DNA of 64,000 bases from Cellulomonas sp. Root930 (GTDB taxonomy: Bacteria > Actinomycetota > Actinomycetes > Actinomycetales > Cellulomonadaceae). The stretch is from assembly GCA_001429255.1 (NCBI GenBank), contig LMJI01000001.1:1095256-1159255 (forward strand), in the 5' to 3' direction. A model generated the notes under the pieces. It saw only the letters and a program-made list of their open reading frames with translations. It was not told where the DNA came from and did not search any database. Numbering within the stretch: position 1 is the stretch's first letter; every line of letters starts with the position of its first letter. A program made the translations under genes and the position numbers. Positions 43,899-52,271 of the stretch are shown here, in pieces.

Positions 43899-46800
43899 AT
43901 GAGAACTCGGTTGAAGCGCGCGCTCGTGGCCGGTGCCGCGATCGCGCTCGTCGCGCCCCTGGGCGTCACGCTCGTGGCACAGGGTGCGTCCGCCGCACCC
44001 GTGCTGCTCTCCGCGGGCAAGCCCGCGACCGCCAGCAGCACCAACCAGACCTACGTCGCCGGCAACGTCACCGACGGGAACCAGGCCACCTACTGGGAGT
44101 CGGCCAACAACGCGTTCCCGCAGTGGGTGCAGGTGGACCTCGGCGCCGCCGCGACGGTGACCGACGTGACCCTGAAGATCCCGGCGGGCTGGGGCGCCCG
44201 CAACGAGACGGTGACCCTGCAGGGCTCGACGGACGGATCCGGCTTCAGCACGCTCAAAGCGTCGGCGTCCTACGCGTTCACCGGCGGCAACACCGTCGCG
44301 ATCGACGTCACCGACACGAGCGTCCGGTACGTGCGCGCGTCCGTCAGCGCGAACACCGGCTGGCCGGCCGCGCAGCTGTCCGAGGTGGAGGTCTACGGGA
44401 CCTCCTCGACGCCCCCGGTGGACCCGCCGGCCGGCACCGACCTGGCGCAGGGCCGCCCGATCACGGCGACCTCCGTGCAGCAGAGCTACGTGGCGACGAA
44501 CGCGGTGGACGGCTCGACCAGCACGTACTGGGAGGGTGCGCCCGGCGCCTATCCGTCGAACCTGACGGTGTCGCTCGCGGCCCGGTCCGCTCTCACGGGC
44601 GTCGTCGTCAGGCTCAACCCGGACCCGGCGTGGGGCAACCGGACGCAGACGTTCGCGATCCAGGGCCGCACCGGCACCGGCAGCTTCACCGACCTCACGG
44701 CGTCGGCGGCTTATGCGTTCAGCCCGTCGAGCGGCAACACGGTCACGATCCCGGTCTCCGGTGAGGCGACCGACGTGCGGCTCGTGTTCACCGCGAACAC
44801 CGGCTCCTCCAACGCGCAGGTCGCGGAGCTGCAGGTGTTCGGCACCGGCACGCCGCCACCCGTGGGCCCGGACCTCCAGGTGGCACTGACGACGAACCCG
44901 ATCGGGTTCTCGCCGACCACACCGATCTCCGTGGGCGCCACGGTCCGCAACGCCGGCACGGGTGCATCGGCGGCGACGACGGCCGCCGTCGCGCTCGGCG
45001 GCCAGAGCGTCGGCACCGCGACCGTCCCGGCGCTCGCCGCGGGCGCGCAGACCACGATCACGGTGAACGCGGGCACCCGCGCCGCCGGCTCCTACCCGCT
45101 CACGGTCACGGTGGACCCGGGCAACACCGTCGCCGAGTCGAACGAGACCAACAACGCCGCCAGCGGCTCGGTGATCGTCACCGCACCGCCCACCGGGGAC
45201 GGGTCCGACCTGGCCGCCGGCCGGCCCGCGACGGCGTCGTCGACCGAGTTCACGTTCGTCGCCGCCCACGCGGTCGACGCCGACCCGAGCACCTACTGGG
45301 AGGGCGCGGGCGGCGCGTACCCGAGCTGGCTCGCGGTGAACCTGGCGTCACAGTCGACGCTCCAGCAGGTGATCGTCGGCGTGCCGCCGGTCGCCGCCTG
45401 GGGCGCCCGGACGCAGACGTTCTCGATCGAGGGCCGCGTCGGCTCCGGGGCGTGGAGCACGCTCAAGGCGTCCGCCGCGTACGCGTTCGCGCCGGGGTCG
45501 GGCAACAAGGTGACGATCCCGGTCAGCGGTTCGGCCACCGACGTCCGCCTGGTCTTCAGCGCGAACACCGGTGCGGGCAACGGGCAGGTCTCCGTGCTCC
45601 AGGTGGTCGGCGTCCCGGCGCCGAACCCGGACCTCACGGTCACCGCGGTCACGGCCAGCCCGGCCGCACCCGTCGAGACCGCCGCCATCACGCTCGCGGC
45701 GACCGTCCGGAACGGCGGCAACCTCGCGTCGGCCGCCACCACCGTGGACCTGACGGTCGACGGAGCTCGCGTGGACACGGTCGCCGTGCCCGCGCTCGCG
45801 GCCGGCCAGTCCACGACCGTCTCCCGGGCCATCGGCACCCGCCCCGCCGGCTCGTACACGATCGGCGCGGTCGTCGACCCCGCCAACACGGTCGTCGAGC
45901 AGAACGACGCCAACAACGCGTTCACCAACCCGACCAAGGTGGTCGTCACCGAGGCGCCCGGCCCTGACCTGCAGGTCCTCGCCATCGCCTCCAACCCGGC
46001 CAACCCCGCGGTCGGCTCGTCGGTGTCCTTCACGGTCACGGTCAAGAACCGCGGCTCGTCGGCCGCTGCCGCCTCCACCACGCGGCTGGTGGTCGGCACC
46101 ACGACCCTGAACGGCGCGACCGGTGCGCTCGCCTCCCAGGCCACCGCCACGGTCGCTCTGGGTGGCACGTGGACCGCCGTCACCGGCGGGGCCACGCTGA
46201 CCGCCACGGCCGACGCGACGAACGCCGTCGCCGAGACCAACGAGAACAACAACACGCTCGCCCAGTCGATCGTCGTCGGACGCGGGGCGGCCGTGCCGTA
46301 CACGTCCTACGAGGCCGAGGCCGGCACCTACACCGGCACCCTGGTCGAGGCCGACCCGCTGAGGACGTTCGGGCACACCAACTTCGGGACCGAGTCCTCG
46401 GGCCGCAGGTCGGTGCGCCTGACCAGCCAGGGGCAGTACGTGCAGCTCACGTCCACCAACGCCACCAACTCGATCGTGATCCGGAACTCGATCCCGGACG
46501 CGGCGGGCGGCGGCGGCCAGGAGGCGACGATCAGCCTGTACGCCAACGGGACCTTCGTGCAGAAGGTCACGCTCTCCAGCCGGCACAGCTGGCTGTACGG
46601 GACCACCGACCAGCCCGAAGGCCTCACCAACACCCCGGGCGGCGACGCCCGACGGCTGTTCGACGAGTCCCACGCGCTGCTCGCCCAGTCCTACCCGGCG
46701 GGCACGGTGTTCCGGCTCCAGCGCGACGCCGGCGACACCGCGGCGTTCTACGTCCTCGACCTGATCGACCTCGAGCAGGTGGCGCCCGCGCTGCCCAAGC

Positions 46801-48026
46801 CCGCGGAGTGCACCTCGATCACGGCCTACGGCGCGGTGCCGAACGACGGTCTCGACGACACCACCGCGATCCAGGCAGCGGTGACCGCGGACCAGAACGG
46901 GCAGATCAGCTGCGTGTGGATCCCCGAGGGCCAGTGGCGCCAGGAGAAGAAGATCCTCACCGACGACCCCCTGAACCGTGGGACGTACAACCAGGTGGGC
47001 ATCTCCGACGTGACGATCCGCGGGGCGGGTATGTGGCGCTCGCAGCTGTACTCGCTGATCGAGCCGCAGGACGCGAACACCCTCAACCACCCGCACGAGG
47101 GGAACTTCGGGTTCGACATCGACAAGAACACCCAGATCTCCGACATCGCCATCTTCGGCTCCGGCCGGATCCGCGGCGGCGACGGGAACGACGAGGGCGG
47201 CGTCGGCCTCAACGGCCGGTTCGGTGCCGGCACCGCGATCAGCAACGTGTGGATCGAGCACGCCAACGTGGGTGCCTGGGTGGGCCGCGACTACGACAAC
47301 GTGCCCGAGCTCTGGGGCCCCGCCGACGGGCTCCAGTTCACGGGCATGCGCATCCGGAACACCTATGCCGACGGGATCAACTTCTCCAACGGCACTCGGA
47401 ACTCGCGGGTGTTCAACTCCTCGTTCCGGACCACCGGCGACGACGCGCTGGCCATCTGGGCCAACCCGTACGTCAAGGACCGGAACCTCGACAACGCCCG
47501 CGACAACCACTTCGTGAACAACACGATCCAGCTGCCGTGGCGCGCCAACGGGATCGCCATCTACGGCGGCTCCAACCAGTCGATCGAGAACAACCTCGTC
47601 TACGACACCATGAACTACCCGGGCATCATGCTGGCGACCGACCACAGCCCCCTGCCGTTCGGCGGGACCACGCTGATCGCCAACAACGGCCTGTACCGGA
47701 CCGGCGGGGCGTTCTGGAACGAGGACCAGGAGTTCGGGGCGATCACCCTGTTCCCGTCCACCCTGCCGATCACCGGCGTCACCATCCGGGACACCGACAT
47801 CGACGACTCCACCTACGACGGCATCCAGTTCAAGAACGGCGGTGGGGCCATGCCCGACGTCCGGATCACGAACGTGCGGATCACCAATTCGCGCAACGGT
47901 GCGGGCATCCTGGCGATGAGCGGGGTGAGCGGCAACGCGATCCTGTCCAACGTGACGTTCGCCGGGAACGCCGACGGGGACGTGGTCCGGCAGCCCGGGT
48001 CGCAGTTCACGATCACCGGCAGCTGA
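43899..48026 (+). CDS. Modular secreted GH87 alpha-1,3-glucanase
   Basis: A 1375-residue exported enzyme; signal peptide ends near QGASA-AP (residue 32). Module order by pattern: F5/8-type binding domain (33-165), a second (180-318), a CARDB-type beta-sandwich (323-425), a third F5/8 domain (437-570), two more CARDB domains (576-685 and 688-790), a CBM6-like domain (YEAEAGTYTG, 800-960) and the GH87 right-handed beta-helix (970-1375). The helix carries the catalytic aspartates D1158 in ADGINF and D1181-D1182 in TTGDDALAIW, as in Bacillus and Paenibacillus alpha-1,3-glucanases. The substrate is alpha-1,3-glucan of fungal walls or streptococcal mutan. ATG 43899 has GAGGA five bases upstream. 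Confidence 0.9.
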   Translation: MRTRLKRALVAGAAIALVAPLGVTLVAQGASAAPVLLSAGKPATASSTNQTYVAGNVTDGNQATYWESANNAFPQWVQVDLGAAATVTDVTLKIPAGWGARNETVTLQGSTDGSGFSTLKASASYAFTGGNTVAIDVTDTSVRYVRASVSANTGWPAAQLSEVEVYGTSSTPPVDPPAGTDLAQGRPITATSVQQSYVATNAVDGSTSTYWEGAPGAYPSNLTVSLAARSALTGVVVRLNPDPAWGNRTQTFAIQGRTGTGSFTDLTASAAYAFSPSSGNTVTIPVSGEATDVRLVFTANTGSSNAQVAELQVFGTGTPPPVGPDLQVALTTNPIGFSPTTPISVGATVRNAGTGASAATTAAVALGGQSVGTATVPALAAGAQTTITVNAGTRAAGSYPLTVTVDPGNTVAESNETNNAASGSVIVTAPPTGDGSDLAAGRPATASSTEFTFVAAHAVDADPSTYWEGAGGAYPSWLAVNLASQSTLQQVIVGVPPVAAWGARTQTFSIEGRVGSGAWSTLKASAAYAFAPGSGNKVTIPVSGSATDVRLVFSANTGAGNGQVSVLQVVGVPAPNPDLTVTAVTASPAAPVETAAITLAATVRNGGNLASAATTVDLTVDGARVDTVAVPALAAGQSTTVSRAIGTRPAGSYTIGAVVDPANTVVEQNDANNAFTNPTKVVVTEAPGPDLQVLAIASNPANPAVGSSVSFTVTVKNRGSSAAAASTTRLVVGTTTLNGATGALASQATATVALGGTWTAVTGGATLTATADATNAVAETNENNNTLAQSIVVGRGAAVPYTSYEAEAGTYTGTLVEADPLRTFGHTNFGTESSGRRSVRLTSQGQYVQLTSTNATNSIVIRNSIPDAAGGGGQEATISLYANGTFVQKVTLSSRHSWLYGTTDQPEGLTNTPGGDARRLFDESHALLAQSYPAGTVFRLQRDAGDTAAFYVLDLIDLEQVAPALPKPAECTSITAYGAVPNDGLDDTTAIQAAVTADQNGQISCVWIPEGQWRQEKKILTDDPLNRGTYNQVGISDVTIRGAGMWRSQLYSLIEPQDANTLNHPHEGNFGFDIDKNTQISDIAIFGSGRIRGGDGNDEGGVGLNGRFGAGTAISNVWIEHANVGAWVGRDYDNVPELWGPADGLQFTGMRIRNTYADGINFSNGTRNSRVFNSSFRTTGDDALAIWANPYVKDRNLDNARDNHFVNNTIQLPWRANGIAIYGGSNQSIENNLVYDTMNYPGIMLATDHSPLPFGGTTLIANNGLYRTGGAFWNEDQEFGAITLFPSTLPITGVTIRDTDIDDSTYDGIQFKNGGGAMPDVRITNVRITNSRNGAGILAMSGVSGNAILSNVTFAGNADGDVVRQPGSQFTITGS

Positions 48027-48033
48027 GCACGCG

Positions 48034-48067
48034 CCTGAGGGCCCTCGGTCAGCCGGGGGCCCTCAGG
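48034..48067. terminator. Bidirectional hairpin terminator after GH87
   Basis: CCTGAGGGCCC and its complement GGGCCCTCAGG (11-base perfect arms, 12-base loop) lie eight bases after the GH87 stop and run into the last codons of the convergent VOC gene. It would end both transcripts. Confidence 0.8.
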
Positions 48068-48441
48068 TACGTCTCGATCTCAGCCGGGGTGTTCACCAGC
48101 AGGCAGAACTCGTTGCCCTCCGGGTCGGCGAGGACCGCCCAGGGCGCGTCACCCTGGCCGATGTCGACCCGGACGGCACCGAGCTCGAGCAGTCGCGCGA
48201 GCTCGGTGCCGTGGTCCTCCGGGGGCCGGAGGTCGACGTGCAGGCGGTTCTTCACCGTCTTGGTGTCGGCTACCCGGGTGAACAACCAGTTCGTCGACCC
48301 ACCGCTCGGCGACCCGATCGCCACCTCGGCGCCGTCGTCGGACCGCCAGACCTCCTGCCACCCGAGCACCCGGCTCCACCAGGCGGCGAGGGCGCCGGGA
48401 TCGGCGCTGTCGATCGTGAGGTGTCCGACGACGGGAGTCAT
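48049..48441 (-). CDS. VOC-superfamily (glyoxalase-like) protein
   Basis: A 130-residue protein of the vicinal oxygen chelate fold, with two beta-alpha-beta-beta-beta modules: VVGHLTIDSADPGALAAWWSRVLGW and RLHVDLRPPEDHGTELARLLELGA, ending in WAVLADPEGNEFCLL. The DPEGNEFCL ending is the hallmark of the group. Actinobacterial genomes carry many such small proteins whose substrates (lactones, antibiotics, glutathione adducts) are unknown. Candidate metal ligands are H7 and E111 region. Its end overlaps the GH87 terminator. Confidence 0.88.
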   Translation of the reverse strand: MTPVVGHLTIDSADPGALAAWWSRVLGWQEVWRSDDGAEVAIGSPSGGSTNWLFTRVADTKTVKNRLHVDLRPPEDHGTELARLLELGAVRVDIGQGDAPWAVLADPEGNEFCLLVNTPAEIETYLRAPG

Positions 48442-48462
48442 CCCCCGGACGCTAGCGGCGGT

Positions 48463-48732
48463 TCAGGAGAGCCGCTCCCGCAGGTGCACCTCCACCAGCT
48501 CGCCCGCCGCGCTCTTGCCGATCGTCGTGCACAGCGCCTTGCGCAGGGGGAGCCAGTGCGGCCCGGTGCCCGACGGCATCAGGGTCGCGGCGAACTCGTG
48601 CCCGTCGAGCGTGCCGGTGACCTTGACCGCCTTGCGGGTGCCCAGCAGCTCGGCGGAGCCGTCGAGCTCCAGGTAGGTGGCGAAGGCCCCGTCCTTCCGG
48701 ATGGGTGCGGTGAAGGTGGCGTCGATCGTCAT
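48463..48732 (-). CDS. DUF1905 protein, second copy
   Basis: An 89-residue DUF1905 protein: TFTAPIRKDGAFATYLELDGSAELLGTRKAVKVTGTLDG, then MPSGTGPHWLPLRKALCTTIGKSAAGELVEVHLRE. It is closer to the YdeI-linked form than the copy at 10122. Its ATG overlaps the stop of the preceding hydrolase gene (ATGA at 48729-48732), so the two are coupled. Function unknown. Confidence 0.85.
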   Translation of the reverse strand: MTIDATFTAPIRKDGAFATYLELDGSAELLGTRKAVKVTGTLDGHEFAATLMPSGTGPHWLPLRKALCTTIGKSAAGELVEVHLRERLS

Positions 48733-49547
48733 GCGCCCAGCATCTCGCGGAGCCGCACCCCGAACGCCTCCGGCTGCTCGGCGAACCCGATGTGGTCGCC
48801 GGGGAACAGGGTGGGCTCGAGGCCGAGCAGGTCCGCGAGCGCCCGGGAGGTCCGATCGCAGAGTTGCCCGGTGGACTCCGCGCCGATGCCGATGACCAGC
48901 CGTGTCGGCGCCGCCGTGAGGGCGTCGATGTTCGGCCGGAAGCGCACGGTGTGCCGGATCATGTGCGCGAACTGGAAGTGCTCGTCGGCCGCGGCCTGCC
49001 CCTCGCGGGGGGACCCGAAGAACATCTCGAACACCTCGTCGGGCATCTGGAGGTTCCCGATCACCATGAACTGCTGCCACGCCGACCGGGTGTCGCCCGT
49101 CAGGTAGGTGGCGATCATCCGCTCGGTCTTCTCGTACAGGTCGGCGTGGTCGGGGAGCAGCTCGTCCAGGGGCGGCTCGTGCACGATCGCCGTGCGCACC
49201 AGCTCCGGGTCCCGCTCGACCAGCGCGAGCAGGCTGACCGCTCCGCCGCTGGAGCCGAGCACCGTGGCGGGTCCGGCGTCGACGTGCCGGATCAGGGCGG
49301 CCAGGTCCGCGGCCCGGTCGACGGGAGTCGAGTCCTGGTCGGGGTGGTCGACCGGGCTGCGGTTGATGCCGCGCGGGTCGGTGGTGAGGACGGTGTGGTC
49401 GGTGGCCAGCAGGTCGGCCAGCGGCGCGAACGAGGTGGCGTCCATCGGGGCGCCGACGAGGACGATCAGGGGGCCGGTGCCGCGCAGCTCGTAGTGCAGT
49501 CGGGCGCCGGGGACGTCGAGGGTGGTGGCGGTGGTGAGTGTGGTCAT
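48729..49547 (-). CDS. Alpha/beta hydrolase
   Basis: A 272-residue cytoplasmic alpha/beta hydrolase. Nucleophile elbow is GSSGG (VLGSSGGAVSLLAL, about residue 110), with TTDPRGINRS before it and the catalytic His in PGDHIGFAEQ near the end. The oxyanion strand reads GPLIVLVGAPMD. The fold is certain, the substrate unknown. It starts at ATG 49547 and is divergent from an ECF sigma factor gene across only 38 bases, an arrangement in which the sigma factor often controls the neighbour. Confidence 0.87.
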   Translation of the reverse strand: MTTLTTATTLDVPGARLHYELRGTGPLIVLVGAPMDATSFAPLADLLATDHTVLTTDPRGINRSPVDHPDQDSTPVDRAADLAALIRHVDAGPATVLGSSGGAVSLLALVERDPELVRTAIVHEPPLDELLPDHADLYEKTERMIATYLTGDTRSAWQQFMVIGNLQMPDEVFEMFFGSPREGQAAADEHFQFAHMIRHTVRFRPNIDALTAAPTRLVIGIGAESTGQLCDRTSRALADLLGLEPTLFPGDHIGFAEQPEAFGVRLREMLGA

Positions 49548-49585
49548 GCCCCTAGGACTTGCGGCGGGGAGCAGAATCATCGGTC

Positions 49586-50530
49586 ATGACGGACGTCTCC
49601 GAGATCCGCGCGCAGGACTTCACCGACCTCGTCGCGCCGCTGCGCGGTGAGCTGCACGCGCACTGCTACCGGATGCTCGGCTCGGTGCACGACGCCGACG
49701 ACGCCCTGCAGGACGCGCTGCTGCGGGCCTGGCGGGCCATCGACGGGTTCGAGGGTCGGAGCTCTCTGCGCTCGTGGCTCTACCGCATCGCCACCAACGC
49801 CTGCCTCGACGCGATCGCCCAGCGCGGTCGTCGGGCACTGCCTGTGGACCTCGGCCCGTCGAGCGACCACGCCATCGTCGGCGACGCGCCCCTGACCGAG
49901 GTTGCCTGGCTCGGTCCCTACCCGGACGCGCGGTACGAGCAGCGGGAGTCGGTCGAGCTCGCGTTCGTCGCCGCGCTGCAGCACCTGCCCGGCAACCAGC
50001 GGGCCGCGCTCCTGCTGTTCGAGGTGCTCGGCTTCTCCGCCGCCGAGATCGCCACGTGGATGGACACGACCACTGCGTCCGTGAACAGCGCCCTGCAGCG
50101 CGCGCGGGCCACGGTCGCGGAGAAGGTGCCTGCGCGGGACCACCAGCCGCCGGCCGACGCCCGCGTCCGGGAGGTCGTGGCGGCGTACTCGTCGGCCCTC
50201 GAGCGCGGGGACGTGGACCTCCTGCTGTCCCTGGTGACCGACGACGTCACCTGGTCCATGCCGCCGCTGCCGCACTGGTACCTGGGGCGTTCCGCCGTCG
50301 GCGACTTCGCGACCACCATCGCGTTCGTGTGCGGCTCGTGGCGGCACGTGCCGACGAGCGCGAACGGCCAGCCGGCGGTCGCGTCCTACCTGCGAGGGCC
50401 GGGCGAGCACGTCCATCGGGCGTGGTCGATCGACGTGCTCACGTTCCGCGGGGACCAGGTGGCTGAGCTGACCGCGTTCATCGGCCCGGAGCACTTCGAG
50501 GCGTGGGGGTTGCCTGTCACCCTGCCGTGA
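49586..50530 (+). CDS. ECF sigma factor with SnoaL-like C-terminal domain (TIGR02960/SigX5 type)
   Basis: A 314-residue sigma factor. Region 2 (HCYRMLGSVHDADDALQDALLRAWRAIDGFEG) and region 4 (LPGNQRAALLLFEVLGFSAAEIATWMDTTTASVNSALQRARA) are both intact, and residues about 200-314 form a SnoaL/NTF2-like domain (VVAAYSSALERGDVDLLLSLVTDDVTWSMPPLP). In such ECF groups the extra domain replaces a separate anti-sigma factor and senses a ligand or holds the protein inactive. No anti-sigma gene is seen next to it, which agrees. ATG 49586 is chosen; GGGGAG is 14 bases upstream, rather far. Confidence 0.9.
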   Translation: MTDVSEIRAQDFTDLVAPLRGELHAHCYRMLGSVHDADDALQDALLRAWRAIDGFEGRSSLRSWLYRIATNACLDAIAQRGRRALPVDLGPSSDHAIVGDAPLTEVAWLGPYPDARYEQRESVELAFVAALQHLPGNQRAALLLFEVLGFSAAEIATWMDTTTASVNSALQRARATVAEKVPARDHQPPADARVREVVAAYSSALERGDVDLLLSLVTDDVTWSMPPLPHWYLGRSAVGDFATTIAFVCGSWRHVPTSANGQPAVASYLRGPGEHVHRAWSIDVLTFRGDQVAELTAFIGPEHFEAWGLPVTLP

Positions 50531-50606
50531 GCCGTCCGGGTGACGGCCGCGTCGTTCGGGCGCCGCCCGGTCCGCGTCGCTCTACCGTCGACGCGGAGGT
50601 GGGGCG

Positions 50607-51005
50607 GTGCTGTTCGTGATCACCTGCTGGGTGCTGCTCCCCGTGGGGGTCGTGCTGGGCGTGCGAGCGCTGCGGCGGCGTGCCCAGGCCGAGCGCCGGC
50701 TGTGGGGTCGGCGGCCGATGTCGCTCGGGGAGGAGCTGCGCTGGCTGCTCGTCCTCCTGATCCCGTGGGGTCTGTTCCTGGCGCTCGGCGCCTACGCCAT
50801 CGACAAGAACTGCGTCGAGGACAGCTTCTCGATGGAGCTGGCCCCGGGCACGACCGTCGCCGAGTACTGCAGCGGGGTGCTCCGGGAACAGTTCCCGGGC
50901 ACCCTGATCGCCGTGACCACGTTCTTCGCGTCGGTCGCGCTGCTCTGGACCGCCGTGGTGCTGGTGGTCCGGGCGCGCGAGCGTCGGCGTTCGTGGATCA
51001 GCTGA
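50607..51005 (+). CDS. Small two-helix membrane protein, unknown
   Basis: A 132-residue protein from GTG 50607, with GGAGG eight bases upstream. It has three hydrophobic segments: LFVITCWVLLPVGVVLGVRAL, LRWLLVLLIPWGLFLALGAYAI and LIAVTTFFASVALLWTAVVLVV. The loop between the second and third, outside the membrane, has two cysteines (DKNCVED and AEYCSG) that could pair. The ends are Arg-rich. I recognise no family. It converges on the ltrA gene with an eight-base overlap. Confidence 0.65.
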   Translation: MLFVITCWVLLPVGVVLGVRALRRRAQAERRLWGRRPMSLGEELRWLLVLLIPWGLFLALGAYAIDKNCVEDSFSMELAPGTTVAEYCSGVLREQFPGTLIAVTTFFASVALLWTAVVLVVRARERRRSWIS

Positions 51006-52200
51006 CGCCGGGCCGCCGGCGCTCCCGCCGTGGTCGTCCGTCCGCCGGCTTCTCCAGCACGAGCCACACCACGACGGCCACGAGCAGCCACACGAGCACG
51101 CCGACCGACAGGTCCGGCCACAGGAAGACCAGCGCCACAGGAACCAGGATGCTCGGCACTCCACGGGCGAGGATCCAGCGGCGGTTCTTGCCCACCAGCA
51201 GGGCGGTGACCACACCGATCGCGCAGTAGGCCGCGACCGCGCCGCACAGCAGCGTCCGGTACTCGTCGGGCAGAGGCTCGTGGGCGTGCTCGACGGCGAC
51301 CCCGAGGGCGGCGGCCAGTGCCGCGAGCGCCCCGGTCAGCAGCGCGTGCAGGAGCATGACGATCCGTGGCGCGACCGTGTGCGGCCTGAGCTGGGGGATG
51401 CCCGCGGTCCCGTGCAGCAGCCCCGCGGTCCACACCGCAGCCAGCAGGGCGAACGCACCGAGCGCGACCAGAGCCGGGTCCTGGTTCCAGGTCTCGGAGT
51501 CGGCGGCGGCGTCGATGATCTGGATGAGGCCCTCGCCCAGCACGATGATGACGAACAGGCCGAGGCGCTCCGCGAGGTGCTCCTCGTCGGTGTGGGTGCC
51601 CTGGAGCACGAAGGGCCGGCCGCCCCCGGGACCGCCCCGCCGTCCACCCTGCCCGCGCTCCAGGCGCTCCTCGGCGTTCTGCATCGTGCGCGTGGCCGAG
51701 GCAAGAAGCAGCACGACGAGGTCGATGGCGATCCCGACCACCCACAGCCAGTACTTCAGCGGCGCGTCCACCCACAGGGAGACGAGCCACGGCACCGCCC
51801 CGAGCCCGTACTGCGCCAGCGGCCAGTCGAGCAGCACCTTCCCCCGCGCGATGACCGCACCGGAGAACCAGCGCAGCGCGACGTACGCGATGACGAACGC
51901 GTTGGACCGTGACCCGTGGATGCCCGGCACCGACGCCGCCATCACGGCGAGCCCGAGCATCGCGGTGATCAGGACGCCGGTGCGCGCGTCGTCGCCCGCG
52001 ATGTTCCCGTACACCGCGAAGCCGGCCCAGGAGATCCAGAACGCCAGGTAGAGGACGGCGTACAGGCCGAGGGTGGTGGGCTCGGTGTCCTCGTGCAGCA
52101 GGTGGGCCAGCTGGCCGACGCCTGCGACGACCACCAGGTCGAAGAACAGCTCCTTCCAGGTGGCGTGCCGCTCGATGGTCGCGACGGGCTCGGATGCCAT
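50998..52200 (-). CDS. ltrA: Low temperature requirement A (LtrA) family membrane protein
   Basis: A 400-residue integral membrane protein. The N-terminal ATWKELFFDLVVVAGVGQLAHLL and the later HLAERLGLFVIIVLGEGLIQI are the two hallmark motifs of LtrA, named from a Listeria growth-at-cold mutant. Ten or so membrane segments are separated by a Gly/Arg-rich cytoplasmic loop (GQGGRRGGPGGGRP). Biochemical role is unknown; it may be a transporter or channel. ATG 52200; longer in-frame starts are low-complexity. A strong hairpin upstream separates it from the LPMO transcript. Confidence 0.88.
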   Translation of the reverse strand: MASEPVATIERHATWKELFFDLVVVAGVGQLAHLLHEDTEPTTLGLYAVLYLAFWISWAGFAVYGNIAGDDARTGVLITAMLGLAVMAASVPGIHGSRSNAFVIAYVALRWFSGAVIARGKVLLDWPLAQYGLGAVPWLVSLWVDAPLKYWLWVVGIAIDLVVLLLASATRTMQNAEERLERGQGGRRGGPGGGRPFVLQGTHTDEEHLAERLGLFVIIVLGEGLIQIIDAAADSETWNQDPALVALGAFALLAAVWTAGLLHGTAGIPQLRPHTVAPRIVMLLHALLTGALAALAAALGVAVEHAHEPLPDEYRTLLCGAVAAYCAIGVVTALLVGKNRRWILARGVPSILVPVALVFLWPDLSVGVLVWLLVAVVVWLVLEKPADGRPRRERRRPGVS

Positions 52201-52225
52201 GCGGTCAGTAGACCGCACCCGAGGC

Positions 52226-52264
52226 GGCGCCCGCCCGCCCCCTGGCAGGGGACGGGCGGGCGCC
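52226..52264 (-). terminator. Hairpin terminator after the LPMO gene
   Basis: GGCGCCCGCCCG and its exact complement (12-base arms), with an inner CCCC/GGGG extension, lie seven bases beyond the LPMO stop on the minus strand and before the ltrA start. It should end the LPMO message. Confidence 0.8.
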
Positions 52265-52271
52265 CGGTCGA

